A stretch of DNA of 64,000 bases. It comes from Streptomyces asiaticus. GTDB lineage: Bacteria; Actinomycetota; Actinomycetes; Streptomycetales; Streptomycetaceae. The notes under the pieces were generated by a model. That model was not told the origin of the DNA. It ran no database searches and worked only from the letters and a program-made list of their open reading frames with translations. The position numbers were made by a program, and so were the translations under genes. The stretch covers positions 9,114,001-9,178,000 of the forward strand of contig NZ_JAGSHX010000006.1 in assembly GCF_018138715.1 (NCBI RefSeq), written 5' to 3'. Shown in pieces: positions 16,299 to 25,627 of the stretch. Numbering within the stretch: position 1 is the stretch's first letter; each line of letters starts with the position of its first letter.

Positions 16299-16315
16299 CT
16301 CGTACGTGGTACGGG
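16299..16315. promoter_or_regulatory. Candidate TetR operator between divergent genes
   Basis: CTCGTAC-GTG-GTACGGG is an inverted repeat with one mismatch (the core CGTAC-GTG-GTACG is perfect). It lies 23 bases upstream of the hydrolase start and about 70 bases upstream of the TetR start, between the two divergent genes. Confidence 0.6.
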
Positions 16316-16337
16316 ATTAGTGGAGGGGGAACGCGGG

Positions 16338-18044
16338 ATGACGCCACACACGCGCGGTGGAGTGTCCGGGGCCACGGACGGCGGGGCCGGCACCACCTGG
16401 GTCGCGCCCCCGGGCAAGCCGCCGCTGTCCGCACGGATGATGAGGGCGACCTGGCGCGGTCTGCCGGCCAAGCGGTACGAGGCGGGATGGGAGCCGGACC
16501 TCGAGGTCCCGGCAGCCGACGGCAGCCTCCTCCGCACGGACCACTACTTCCCCCGCGCGGAGGGCGACTTCCCCACCCTGCTGGTGCGCTCGCCCTACGG
16601 CAGGGGAGTGCCCTGGTCACCCATGTACGGCGTGCTCTTCGCCGAGCAGGGCTTCCATGTCGTCCTCCAGAGCTGCCGCGGCACCGGTGGCTCGGGCGGC
16701 GAGTTCCACTTCTGGCGGAACGAGGCCGCGGACGGCCGGGCCACCGTGGACTGGCTGCGCGACCGGCCCTGGTTCAACGGCGCGCTGGGCACCCTCGGGC
16801 CGAGCTACCTCGGCTATGTGCAGTGGGCGCTCGCCCTGGACCCGCCGCCGGAGCTGCGGGCGATGGTGGTGCAGGTCGGCCTGCACGACCCGCACGCCCT
16901 GTTCCACCGCGGCGGCGCCCTGCAACTGGAGAACGCGCTGCTCGTCGGCTCCGGTATGACCTCCCAGCACCGGGGGTTCGGCCCCTTCCTGCGAGCCACG
17001 CTGTGGCTGCGGCGCCACTTCGCGGAGATGACCCGGGCGCTGCCGCTGCGCGGCTCGTACGTCCGCGGGTTCGGGGGAGAAGTGCCCTGGCTGGACGAGG
17101 TGATGTCCCACCCGGACGCCGGTGACCCGTTCTGGCAGGGCGCGTCCACGGGCGGCGCCGCGGCCACCTCACGCGTCCCCACCTGTCTGATCGGCGGGTG
17201 GCATGACGCGCTGGTGGACCAGACCCTCGAGCAGTACGGCCGGCTGCGCCGGGCGGGCTGCGACACCTCCCTGCTCGTCGGCCCCTGGACCCACACCTCC
17301 GCGCTCCAGAAGGGCTGGCCGGAGGTCTTCGCCGAAAGCCTCGCCTGGCTGCGCGCGCATCTGTGCGACGACCCCTCGGGGCTGCGCCCGGCCGGGGTGC
17401 GGGTGCACATCGGCGGTCAGGGGCACTGGCGGGACCTCGCCGAGTGGCCGCCGGCCTCGGCTGTCGGCCAGTGGTTCCCCGCGGGGGACGGGCGGCTCAT
17501 CCGGCAGCCGTCCGAGGCAACCGTCCCGCTCGCCGCCTTCCGCTACGACCCGGCCGACCCCACCCCGTCCATCGGCGGACCACTGCTCTCGCCTGCCGCC
17601 GGGAGCCGTGACAACGGCGACCTCGAGGGGCGACCCGATGTGCTGACGTTCACCAGCGAGCCGATGAACGAGCCCATGGACGTCCTCGGCCCGGTGGCCG
17701 CACGGCTGCGGATCTCCACGGACACCGGGTACGCCGATGTCTTCGCCCGGCTCTGCGACGTCGACGAGAAGGGCCGCTCCGTCAATGTGTGCGACGGGCT
17801 GGTACGGCTGCCCACCACACCCGCGCACCCCCTGGAGGTCACCGTGCCGATGAGCTCCACCGCCCACCGCTTCGCCCCCGGCCACCGGGTCCGTCTCCAG
17901 CTCAGCGGCGGCGCCCACCCGCGTTTCGCCCGCAACAGCGGAAGCGGCGAGCCGACGCTCGACGCGACCACCCTCACGCCCGTGCGCATCACCGTGCACG
18001 GGGGCTCGGCGCTGGAGCTGCCTCAGGTCCGCGCCGAACGGTGA
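16338..18044 (+). CDS. CocE/NonD-family (X-Pro dipeptidyl-peptidase-like) hydrolase
   Basis: A 568-residue serine hydrolase of the S15/CocE family, of normal length. The nucleophile motif is GPSYLG (S156), the acid is likely Asp in GGWHDALVDQ, and the histidine lies in GPWTHT. The C-terminal jelly-roll domain follows (VAARLRISTDTGYADVFARL, HRVRLQLSGGAHPRFARN). Members hydrolyse esters or acyl-amides; cocaine esterase is the founder. ATG 16338 is preferred over GTG 16320 because GGAGGGGGA ends 8 bases before it. The divergent TetR regulator and the shared palindrome suggest induction by a small ester-type or amide-type compound. Confidence 0.85.
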   Translation: MTPHTRGGVSGATDGGAGTTWVAPPGKPPLSARMMRATWRGLPAKRYEAGWEPDLEVPAADGSLLRTDHYFPRAEGDFPTLLVRSPYGRGVPWSPMYGVLFAEQGFHVVLQSCRGTGGSGGEFHFWRNEAADGRATVDWLRDRPWFNGALGTLGPSYLGYVQWALALDPPPELRAMVVQVGLHDPHALFHRGGALQLENALLVGSGMTSQHRGFGPFLRATLWLRRHFAEMTRALPLRGSYVRGFGGEVPWLDEVMSHPDAGDPFWQGASTGGAAATSRVPTCLIGGWHDALVDQTLEQYGRLRRAGCDTSLLVGPWTHTSALQKGWPEVFAESLAWLRAHLCDDPSGLRPAGVRVHIGGQGHWRDLAEWPPASAVGQWFPAGDGRLIRQPSEATVPLAAFRYDPADPTPSIGGPLLSPAAGSRDNGDLEGRPDVLTFTSEPMNEPMDVLGPVAARLRISTDTGYADVFARLCDVDEKGRSVNVCDGLVRLPTTPAHPLEVTVPMSSTAHRFAPGHRVRLQLSGGAHPRFARNSGSGEPTLDATTLTPVRITVHGGSALELPQVRAER

Positions 18045-18108
18045 AACGGTCGCTGGCGCGCGGGGGGCGTCAGCGGCCGTCTCATCCATCCGCCACGTAG
18101 CGGCCGTC

Positions 18109-19080
18109 TCATCCGTCCACCACATAGCCGAGGGCCTTGTCGACCACATTGCGCAGGGGGCGGCCCTCGCGCCGGCGGAGCAGATTGTCGAGGAAGAGTT
18201 CGCCCAGGTCGGCGCGCCAGTCCGTGACCTCGCCCGCGGTGTGCGGGGAGATGATGACACCCGGCATCTCCCACAGGGGCGATTCCGTCGGCAGCGGCTC
18301 ATGGGTGAAGACATCCAGCGCCGCCCCGGCCAGCCTGCCCTGGGCCAGGGCGTCGACGAGGGCCTGCTCGTCGACCAGCGGGCCACGCCCGACGTTGACC
18401 AGCCGCGCGCCCCGCTTCATCGCCGCCAGTACGGGCGCGTCGACCATGCCACGGGTGGCGGGCGTGAGCGGGGCGGCCAGGACCACATAGTCCGCCTCGC
18501 CCAGCGCCTCGCGCAGACCCGCCGGGCCGTGCACCACACCGAAGTCCGGGTCGGTGGCCCGTGGTGTGCGGCCGGCGCCGCTGACCCGCATGCCGACCGC
18601 GCGCAGCAGCCGGGCGACGGCCCGCCCGATGGAGCCGGTGCCCCAGACCAGGACCGTACGGTGGCCGATGCGCTCGCTGTCCGAGGGCCGCCACTCCCGG
18701 CGGCGCTGGTGCTCCCAGGTGCCGGGGAAGTCCTTGGCGAGGGAGAGGATCAGCCCCAGGACGTACTCGGCGATGGGCCGGTCGTAGACGCCCCGCGCGT
18801 TGGTGAGCACCACCTCGGGGTTGTCGGTCAGCGCGGGGAAGAGGAACGGCTCCACCCCGGCCGCCGCCACATGCACCCAGCGCGGGGCCTTCGCCGGATC
18901 GTCCGGCCAGGCGCCGGCCACCGCGGAGGTCAGCGGCCACCACGCGAGCAGGGCGTCCGCGCCGGGGAGGAACAGCGGCAGCTCCTCCTCGGTGGCGTAC
19001 ACCGTCTCGGCGAGGGACTCGATCCGCGCCCGGTTGGGCGGCAGATGGTCCCGGTACAGGACGACCAGCCGGTCAGCCAC
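18109..19080 (-). CDS. D-isomer-specific 2-hydroxyacid dehydrogenase family protein
   Basis: An NAD(P)-dependent dehydrogenase of 323 residues from the GTG at 19080. That start has GGGAG 7 bases upstream; an ATG at 19116 would add 12 proline-rich residues with poorer ribosome spacing. The nucleotide-binding motif is WGTGSIGRAVARLL. The catalytic arginine lies in NVGRGPLVDE and the histidine in SPHTAGE. Possible roles are reduction of glyoxylate, hydroxypyruvate or another 2-oxoacid. It is divergent from the MFS transporter across a repeat-containing spacer, and they may work on the same compound, but this is not shown. Confidence 0.83.
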   Translation of the reverse strand: MADRLVVLYRDHLPPNRARIESLAETVYATEEELPLFLPGADALLAWWPLTSAVAGAWPDDPAKAPRWVHVAAAGVEPFLFPALTDNPEVVLTNARGVYDRPIAEYVLGLILSLAKDFPGTWEHQRRREWRPSDSERIGHRTVLVWGTGSIGRAVARLLRAVGMRVSGAGRTPRATDPDFGVVHGPAGLREALGEADYVVLAAPLTPATRGMVDAPVLAAMKRGARLVNVGRGPLVDEQALVDALAQGRLAGAALDVFTHEPLPTESPLWEMPGVIISPHTAGEVTDWRADLGELFLDNLLRRREGRPLRNVVDKALGYVVDG

Positions 19081-19186
19081 GTCCAGCTCCCACGGCGGCG
19101 GCCGCGGCGGTGGCATCGGTCATGACGGGGCTCCCACGGGCGTGACGGGTACGGGCGGACGTCTCAAGCGTGGCCGAGACCGCGGT

Positions 19187-19212
19187 GGTGGACAACGGAC
19201 AGAGTGTCCACC
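19187..19212. promoter_or_regulatory. Inverted repeat, candidate operator
   Basis: Perfect 8-base arms GGTGGACA and TGTCCACC are separated by 10 bases, roughly 107 bases from the dehydrogenase start. The placement between divergent genes suits a regulator site. No regulator gene is directly adjacent. Confidence 0.4.
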
Positions 19213-19303
19213 CGATGACGGGGGACGGAACACGGTGGACGTTGACGGTGGCCGACGGCTGAACCAGGGTGAGGGCCAGCCGGAACGCGCCACCGGTCGC
19301 TCC

Positions 19304-19400
19304 GGAGCCCATCCCGTCCCGTCCCCGTCCGGAGCCCGTCCCGTCCCCGTCCGGACCCCATCCCGTCCCGTCCCCGTCCGGAGCCCGTCCCCGTCCCCGG
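19304..19400. repeat. GC-rich minisatellite with alternating 27- and 22-bp units
   Basis: Units begin with GGAGCCC or GGACCCC followed by CCGTCCCGTCCCCGTCC-type runs. The order is 27, 22, 27 and about 21 bases, so a 49-bp higher-order unit appears about twice. It lies in noncoding DNA. Confidence 0.75.
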
Positions 19401-19559
19401 GGCGCACCCCGCCTTGCGGCCGGCGCCCCGTCGTAGGCGTCCGTCCCCACCGCGTACCACGCCGTGCGTGTCCACCGAATGCTTGATCCACGATGCCCGC
19501 CACCGCCCCGGCATCGGCCCGCGCCGCAGCGGCCCTCCTCGTCCCCAGGAGATGCAAGC

Positions 19560-20939
19560 ATGTCCCTTCCCAGAACCTCCCGCGATCCCTCCCGAGAGCC
19601 CGTCCAGGGCTCCGTCGCCACCCTGGACAATGCCCCCGTCACCGCCTTCCACCGCAGAATGGTCGCCGTCGCCATGGGTGGTCCGTTCTGCGACGGCTAT
19701 CTGCTCGGCATCATGGGGGTGGCGCTCAGCCTGATCACCCCGGCCCTGGACCTGGACACGATGTGGACCGGGCTGGTGGCGGCCTCCGTCCTCGTCGGTG
19801 TCTTCCTCGGCGGTGTGGTGTTCGGCCCGATCACCGACCGGGTGGGCCGCCATCTGATGTATGTGCTCAATCTGGTCGCGTTCGTGATCGGCTCCGCGCT
19901 TCAGTTCTTCGTCACCGAGGCGTGGCAGCTGGTGGTGCTGCGGCTGTTCATCGGCATCGCGATCGGCGCCGACTACCCGATCGCCTCGGCCCTCACCACC
20001 GAACTGGTGCCCCGCCGGATGCGCGGCCCCGCCCTGTCCGGGCTGGTCCTGGCCTGGTGGGTGGGGTACGGGGTCAGCTTCTGGGCCGGCTGGCTGCTGC
20101 TGGGCACCGGCGACGACGACTGGCGCTGGATGCTCGCCTCAGGCGCGGTCCCCGCCGTGCTCTTCCTGCTCCTGCGGGCGGGCGTGCCCGAGTCGCCGCG
20201 CTGGCTGGCGTCGCGGGGACGGGTGGAGGAGGCCAGGGAGGTGGTACGCCGCCACCTCGGCCAGGAGGTCAGCGCCGAGGAGCTGCTGGCGGAGGTCCGC
20301 CAGGACCGGCGCGGCGGCTCCGGGCTCGGCAACCTCGCCGAGATGTTCCGCCGTGGCTATGGGATCCCCGCGCTGTTCTGCTCGCTGTTCTGGATCTGTC
20401 AGGTGGCGCCGGCCTTCGCGGTGCGGTCCTTCCAGCCGCAGATGCTGGAGTCCTTCGGGGTGACCGGCACCTTCGGCGCCAGCGCGCTGATCACCACGCT
20501 CGCGGTCGCCGGAACGGGCCTGGGACTGGTCGTGGTCAACCGCATCGGCAGGCGTCCGCTGCTCATCGGCAGCTTCCTGTGCGTCAACATCTCCCTGATC
20601 GCGCTCACCGTGCTGCCACTGCACTACGCGGCCCTGGTGGTGGGCCTCTTCGCCGCCTTCCAGTTCTTCGAGGCCGCGGGCAGCGGACTGCAATTCGTCT
20701 ACCCCAGCGAGCTGTTCCCCACCGATCTGCGGGCCACCGGCGTCGGCGTCGCCACCGCCATGAGCCGGGTGGGCTCCGCCTCCAGCACCTTCCTGCTCCC
20801 GATGGCCACCGCCGACCTCGGGGTCCGCGGCACCCTCGCCATCGGGGTGGCCATCACGCTCATCGGCCTGGTGGTGTCCGTCGTCCTCGCCCCCGAGACC
20901 AAGAACCTCGGCCTGGCCGAAGCCAGCAGCCGCGCCTGA
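19560..20939 (+). CDS. MFS transporter (sugar-porter/organic-acid type)
   Basis: A 459-residue, 12-helix major facilitator. The loop 2-3 signature is DRVGRHLM, and the loop 8-9 counterpart is NRIGRRPLL. PESPRWL after helix 6 and YPSELFPTDLRATG before helix 11 place it with the sugar-porter and related metabolite:H+ symporter groups. The ATG at 19560 has AGGAGA upstream; the frame extends further upstream without protein character. It heads a same-direction run with the HAD hydrolase (40 bases downstream) and the flavoprotein (72 bases further), a likely transcription unit for uptake and breakdown of one compound. Substrate unknown. Confidence 0.87.
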   Translation: MSLPRTSRDPSREPVQGSVATLDNAPVTAFHRRMVAVAMGGPFCDGYLLGIMGVALSLITPALDLDTMWTGLVAASVLVGVFLGGVVFGPITDRVGRHLMYVLNLVAFVIGSALQFFVTEAWQLVVLRLFIGIAIGADYPIASALTTELVPRRMRGPALSGLVLAWWVGYGVSFWAGWLLLGTGDDDWRWMLASGAVPAVLFLLLRAGVPESPRWLASRGRVEEAREVVRRHLGQEVSAEELLAEVRQDRRGGSGLGNLAEMFRRGYGIPALFCSLFWICQVAPAFAVRSFQPQMLESFGVTGTFGASALITTLAVAGTGLGLVVVNRIGRRPLLIGSFLCVNISLIALTVLPLHYAALVVGLFAAFQFFEAAGSGLQFVYPSELFPTDLRATGVGVATAMSRVGSASSTFLLPMATADLGVRGTLAIGVAITLIGLVVSVVLAPETKNLGLAEASSRA

Positions 20940-20978
20940 CGCCCCGTCAAAGCTCGTTCTCCGGAAAGGACTAAGCCC

Positions 20979-21644
20979 ATGCGCAAGCTGGTCTCCTTCG
21001 ACTGCTACCGCACGCTCATCAACTTCGACACCCGCACCGCCACCCACGAAATCGTCAAGGACCGGCTCGCCGAACTCGGTGTGGACCCCGATCAGTTCCA
21101 CCACGACGCGTATGTGATGCGCTTCCAGGGCGTCCTGGACGAGTACCTGCCGTACCGGGAAGTCGTCCGCCGCACCCTGCGCAATGTCATGACGCTGCAC
21201 GGCCTGGAGTACCGGGACGAGGACGGCGAGGCGCTGATCGAGGCCATCAAGAAGTTCACCCCCTTCCGCGAGGTCCCCGACGCGCTGCGCCGCCTCAAGG
21301 GCGAGTACGACATCGCGATCCTCTCCAACAGCGAGGACGATCTGATCAGCTACGCCGTCGAGGCGCTGGGCGTGGACTTCGACTACGTGCTCACCGCGGA
21401 GCAGGCCGGTGCCTACAAGCCGCTGCCGCAGGCGTTCGAGTACCTCATGACGGCCACCGGCCGCGGCCCCGAGGACATCATCCACACCGCCCAGGGCTGG
21501 GAGTACGACATCATGCCGACCAAGCGGTACCCGGGCATGCGGCGGATCTGGGTGAACCGCTACGGCTTCCCCGGCTCGGAGGCCTTCCAGCCGTACGAGG
21601 AGATCAAGGACTTGTCCGGGCTGCCCCCGCTGCTCGGCGTCTGA
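20979..21644 (+). CDS. HAD-superfamily hydrolase, type II 2-haloacid dehalogenase-like
   Basis: A 221-residue HAD protein. Motif I is SFDCYRTLI with the nucleophile Asp8. Motif II is AILSNSEDD, motif III the lysine in AGAYKPLP, and motif IV lies in HTAQGWEYDIMPTKR. The fold matches the type II L-2-haloacid dehalogenase group, which has members with phosphatase or unknown activities, so a dehalogenase reaction is not certain. AAAGGA lies 11 bases before the ATG. Its place between a transporter and an amine-oxidase-like flavoprotein suggests a catabolic operon. Confidence 0.83.
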   Translation: MRKLVSFDCYRTLINFDTRTATHEIVKDRLAELGVDPDQFHHDAYVMRFQGVLDEYLPYREVVRRTLRNVMTLHGLEYRDEDGEALIEAIKKFTPFREVPDALRRLKGEYDIAILSNSEDDLISYAVEALGVDFDYVLTAEQAGAYKPLPQAFEYLMTATGRGPEDIIHTAQGWEYDIMPTKRYPGMRRIWVNRYGFPGSEAFQPYEEIKDLSGLPPLLGV

Positions 21645-21715
21645 CCCTCGCCCCCGGCCCCACCGCCATCCACTTCACCGCCACCACCCACCGCTCTTCG
21701 CCGCGAAGGGAATCC

Positions 21716-23110
21716 ATGACCGCCACCACGGCCGGCCGTCCGGCACCGGTCAACGGCCGCGTCGCCCACTGGTTCGCCGAACTCCCCACCCCCCGCCCGG
21801 CGTTGCCCGGCGACCGCGACGCGGATGTGTGCGTCGTCGGCGCCGGACTGACCGGGCTGTGGACCGCGTACTACCTCAAACACGCCGACCCCGGTCTCCG
21901 GATCACCGTCCTGGAGGCCGAGTTCGCCGGATTCGGCGCCTCGGGCCGTAACGGCGGCTGGGCCTCCGGGCTGATCCCGGGCGCCCGCGACCGGATGGCC
22001 AGGGCCTACGGCAGGCCCGCGGTCCTGGACTGGCAGCGGGCCATGAACGAGGCGGTGGACGAGGTGATCGACGTGGCGGCCCGCGAGGGCATCGACGCGG
22101 GCATCGTCAAGGGCGGCACCCTGCGCGTCGCCCGCACCCCGGCTCAGGCCACCCGGCTGCGCCACAAGGTCGAGCAGGACCATGAGTGGGGGGTGGCCGA
22201 CTCGGTGCTGCTCACCCCCGCCGAATCCGCGGCGCGCATCCGTATCGACGGGGTCACCGCCGCCGCCTTCACCCCGCACTGCGCCCGGTTGCAGCCCGCC
22301 GCCCTGGTCCGCGGCCTCGCCGACACCGTCGAGCGGCTCGGTGTCACCATCCATGAGAAGTCCCCGGTCACCGCCATCGAACCGGGCCGTGCGATCACCG
22401 CGCACGGCACCGTACGGGCCCCCGTCGTGCTCCGGGCCACCGAGGGGTTCACCGCGTCCCTCAAGGGGCAGCGGCGCACCTGGCTGCCCATGAACAGCTC
22501 CATGATCGTCACCGAGCCGCTGCCCGCCCGGATCTGGCGGGAGATCGGCTGGGAGGGCCGGGAGACCCTCGGGGACACCGCCCACGGCCATATGTACGCC
22601 CAGCGCACCGCCGACGACCGGATCGCGATCGGCGGGCGCGGAGTGCCCTACCGCTTCGGCTCGCGCACCGACAATGAGGGGCGGGTCGGTGAGCGCACGA
22701 TCGGCCAGCTCACCGGGACCCTGGAGCGGATGCTGCCGCAGACGGCCGGGGCCCGGGTGGACCACGCCTGGTGCGGGGTGCTGGCCGTGCCCCGCGACTG
22801 GTCCGCCACGGTCGGCCTGGACCGGGCCACCGGGCTCGGCTGGGCCGGTGGGTACGTCGGGCACGGCGTCACCTCCACCAATCTGGCCGCCCGCACCCTC
22901 ACCGATCTGGTCCTGGCCCGCGACACCCGGCTCACCCGGCTGCCGTGGACCGGCCACGCCCCGGGCACCTGGGAGCCCGAGCCGTTCCGCTGGCTGGGGG
23001 TGCGCGGCCTGTACACCGCCTACCGCCTCGCCGACCGCCACGAGGCGGGCGGACGTGTCCGCACCTCACCCATCGCCACCGTCGCCGACCTCATCGCACG
23101 CCGTCCGTGA
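21716..23110 (+). CDS. FAD-dependent oxidoreductase of the DAO/PuuB group
   Basis: A 464-residue D-amino-acid-oxidase-fold flavoprotein. The FAD-binding motif CVVGAGLTGLWTAYYL starts near residue 39, followed by LEAEFAGFGASGRNGGW, typical of gamma-glutamylputrescine oxidase and related amine oxidases. The C-terminal FAD-contact segment is GYVGHGVTSTNLAART. It would oxidise a secondary or primary amine to an imine/aldehyde with oxygen. It is followed by a PucR-family regulator gene, and the ureohydrolase-aldehyde dehydrogenase operon begins 4 kb downstream. Together these point to amine or guanidino compound breakdown. Confidence 0.84.
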   Translation: MTATTAGRPAPVNGRVAHWFAELPTPRPALPGDRDADVCVVGAGLTGLWTAYYLKHADPGLRITVLEAEFAGFGASGRNGGWASGLIPGARDRMARAYGRPAVLDWQRAMNEAVDEVIDVAAREGIDAGIVKGGTLRVARTPAQATRLRHKVEQDHEWGVADSVLLTPAESAARIRIDGVTAAAFTPHCARLQPAALVRGLADTVERLGVTIHEKSPVTAIEPGRAITAHGTVRAPVVLRATEGFTASLKGQRRTWLPMNSSMIVTEPLPARIWREIGWEGRETLGDTAHGHMYAQRTADDRIAIGGRGVPYRFGSRTDNEGRVGERTIGQLTGTLERMLPQTAGARVDHAWCGVLAVPRDWSATVGLDRATGLGWAGGYVGHGVTSTNLAARTLTDLVLARDTRLTRLPWTGHAPGTWEPEPFRWLGVRGLYTAYRLADRHEAGGRVRTSPIATVADLIARRP

Positions 23111-23206
23111 GGCCGGGTGCCGCCGCGCCCGGGCCCGGTCCGACGGCCCTGGGCGCGGCGGCCCGGCTCTGCGATGATGAGCGGTATCCGGAGGGAGTCC
23201 GTCCAG

Positions 23207-24811
23207 ATGCCGTTGCTCACGGTTGCCGACGTCCTGCGTCTTCCCGTCATCGTCGCGGGACTTCCCCGTGTGATGGCCGGTGAGGAACAGCTGACCCGTG
23301 CGGTCCGCTGGGTGCACGTCACCGAGCTGCTCGACCCCGCCTCGTTCCTGGAAGGCGGGGAGCTGGTGTTGACCACCGGCATGCCCCAGCCCAACGACCC
23401 CAGCCGGCTGCGCGGCTATGTGGACCAGCTGGCCGACATCGGCGCCGCGGGGCTCGTGGTGGAGCTCGGCCGCCGTTACCAGCAGGCGCCACCGGACCTG
23501 GTGGCCGCCTGCCGCGCCCGGGACCTCCCCCTGATCGTCCTGTCCCGTGGCATTCGCTTCATCGAGGTGACCCAGACCGTCCACGCGCTGATCCTCGATG
23601 CACAGGGCGAGTTGCTGCGCCGCTCCCAGCAGGTGCATGAGATCTTCACCGGGCTGACGCTGCGCAACGCCGAGCCGAAGGAGCTGGTGCGCGCCGCCGC
23701 CGATCTGATGGGCCGCCCGGTGGTCCTGGAGAACCTGCTGCACCACGCGGTGTTCTCCGGTACGGCGGGCGGCACGGCCGGCCAGATCCTGGAGGCGTGG
23801 CAGCGCCGCTCCCGCGCCACGCCGACCCCCGACACCACGCAGACCAGCGGCCCCGAGGGCTGGCTGGTGGCCCCCGTCGAGCACAACGGCCGGCGCTGGG
23901 GGCGGCTGGTGGCGGTGCCGAACGCGGCCGCCCCCGTGGCCGACCCGGAACACACCATGATCCTGGGACGCGCCGCCACCGCCCTCACCCTGGCCCGGCT
24001 GACCGGCCACACCCAGTGGGACCGCCAGGCCCACACCTGCGCCCTGCTGGAGCTGCTGCGCTGGAGCTACCGCGGCCGCACCGAGGCACGCATCCGCGTC
24101 GAGGCCCTCGGCATACCGGTCGTCGGCCACCGCCTCATCGCCCTCGCCATCGGCCACCACGGCGCCACCGCCGACGGGACGGGCCTGGACGACCGGCTCG
24201 CCGACGCCCTCCAGGGCTCCGGCATCCGGGCCCTGGTGGGACGGCTCTCCCCGGACCGGACCGGCGTGCTGCTCGCCCTGGCCCGGGCCAGCGCCTGGCA
24301 GCCGGTGGTGGAGCGGGTCAGCCGGCTCACCGAGGAGACACTGGGCGCGCCGGCGGTGGTGGCCGTCGGGCCGGGGGTGACCGAGATCGACCAGGTGGCG
24401 AGGGGGTTCCGGGAGGCCGAGGAGGTCGTGGACGCCGTCGGCCCCGGGACCCCGCACCGGCCGTTCCACGTGCCCTCCGACGTCGGACTGCCCGAGCTGC
24501 TGTACGCGCTCCGCGACGACATCCGTGTGCAAAGGTATGTCGAGCACCAGCTGGGCAGGCTGATCGAGTACGACGAGCGCCACGCGGGCGATCTGCTGAC
24601 CACGCTGCGCCACTACCTCGCCGCGGGCAACAAGTCCATCGCCGCCAAACAGATCGGCCTGTCCCGCCAGGCGTTCTACCAGCGGCTGCACACCATCGAA
24701 CGGCTCCTCGGCCGCGACCTGGAGTCCGGTGTGCAGCGCACCCAGCTCCATGTCGCCGTCACCGCCCTGGACACGCTGACGGCGGCCGGCGCGGGAGGAT
24801 GGGGCGCATGA
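23207..24811 (+). CDS. PucR-family transcriptional regulator (first of two)
   Basis: A 534-residue activator-type regulator. The N-terminal PucR domain (residues 1 to about 125; TVADVLRLPV, VRWVHVTELLDPASFLEGGE) precedes a central GGDEF-like/CdaR segment. The C-terminal HTH_30 domain follows (LLTTLRHYLAAGNKSIAAKQ, SRQAFYQRLHTIERLLG). ATG 23207 with GGAGGGA upstream was chosen. The frame extends to 23117 but without protein character. The family controls purine, polyamine or amino-acid catabolism. It overlaps the next gene by 4 bases. Confidence 0.87.
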   Translation: MPLLTVADVLRLPVIVAGLPRVMAGEEQLTRAVRWVHVTELLDPASFLEGGELVLTTGMPQPNDPSRLRGYVDQLADIGAAGLVVELGRRYQQAPPDLVAACRARDLPLIVLSRGIRFIEVTQTVHALILDAQGELLRRSQQVHEIFTGLTLRNAEPKELVRAAADLMGRPVVLENLLHHAVFSGTAGGTAGQILEAWQRRSRATPTPDTTQTSGPEGWLVAPVEHNGRRWGRLVAVPNAAAPVADPEHTMILGRAATALTLARLTGHTQWDRQAHTCALLELLRWSYRGRTEARIRVEALGIPVVGHRLIALAIGHHGATADGTGLDDRLADALQGSGIRALVGRLSPDRTGVLLALARASAWQPVVERVSRLTEETLGAPAVVAVGPGVTEIDQVARGFREAEEVVDAVGPGTPHRPFHVPSDVGLPELLYALRDDIRVQRYVEHQLGRLIEYDERHAGDLLTTLRHYLAAGNKSIAAKQIGLSRQAFYQRLHTIERLLGRDLESGVQRTQLHVAVTALDTLTAAGAGGWGA

Positions 24812-25614
24812 CATCCGAGACCGGCTATCTGCTGGACAACCGGCAGCGCGAGGCCGGCCGGCGCTTCGACGCGCTGGCCGAGCTCTTCGACCCCTGGACC
24901 CTGGGCCACCTCGACCAGCTCGGCCTGGCGACCGGATGGCGCTGCTGGGAGGTGGGAGCGGGCGGGCCCTCGGTGCCCAGCGCCCTCGCCGAGCGGGTCG
25001 GGCCCACCGGGCGGGTGCTGGTGACCGACATCGACACCTCCTGGCTGACGCGGCTGTCCGGCCCGGCCACCGGACCGATCGAGGTGCGGCGCCATGACGT
25101 GGCCCGCGACGAGCCGCCGGGCGACGGCTTCGACCTCGTCCACGTCCGGCTGGTGCTGGTGCACCTGCCCGACCGGGCCGAGGCGCTGCGGCGGATGACC
25201 GGGGCGGTGCGGCCGGGCGGATGGCTGGTCGTGGAGGACGCGGACCCGGCGCTCCAGCCCCTGGCCTGCCCCGATGAGCGCGGCCCGGCGGAGGAGCTGG
25301 CCAACCGGATCCGCCGTGGGTTCCGCGCGCTGCTCGCCGAGCGCGGTGTGGACCTCGCCTTCGGCCGCACCCTGCCCGCCCTGCTGCGCGGCGCCGGGCT
25401 GCACGACGTACGCGCCGAGGGCTGCTTCCCGCTGACCTCCCCGGCCTGCCGGGAGCTGGAGGCGGCCACCGTGCGTCAGCTGCGCGGGCGGCTGGTGGCG
25501 GGCGGCCTGGCCACCGAGGAGGAGATCGAGCGCCATCTGGACCATCTGCGCGGCGAGGGCATGGAGGTCACCACCGCCCCGCTCATCACCTGCTGGGGCC
25601 GGCGCCCGCGCTGA
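24808..25614 (+). CDS. Class I SAM-dependent methyltransferase
   Basis: A 268-residue methyltransferase. The SAM motif I is CWEVGAGGPSVPSALAERVG, motif II TDIDTSWL, and the post-motifs are FDLVHVRLVLVHLPD and VRPGGWLVVED. The ATG overlaps the stop of the PucR gene (ATGA), so expression is probably coupled. GGGAGGA lies about 9 bases upstream. The target is unknown. It is convergent with the second PucR gene across a 23-bp tandem repeat. Confidence 0.85.
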   Translation: MTSETGYLLDNRQREAGRRFDALAELFDPWTLGHLDQLGLATGWRCWEVGAGGPSVPSALAERVGPTGRVLVTDIDTSWLTRLSGPATGPIEVRRHDVARDEPPGDGFDLVHVRLVLVHLPDRAEALRRMTGAVRPGGWLVVEDADPALQPLACPDERGPAEELANRIRRGFRALLAERGVDLAFGRTLPALLRGAGLHDVRAEGCFPLTSPACRELEAATVRQLRGRLVAGGLATEEEIERHLDHLRGEGMEVTTAPLITCWGRRPR

Positions 25615-25627
25615 GCGCCGAACGTGC

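Larger units (their letters stand above)
19081..19559. other. Intergenic stretch between divergent genes, no gene recognised
   Basis: About 480 bases holding the promoters of the dehydrogenase (minus) and MFS (plus) genes, an inverted repeat at 19187-19212 and a GC-rich minisatellite at 19304-19400. Frames that cross it are low-complexity and show no protein family. Confidence 0.6.

Noticed and set aside
20979..21644. Confident call of 2-haloacid dehalogenase activity
   Set aside because: The HAD motifs fit the family, but many members have other activities and no halogen-compound context is seen.
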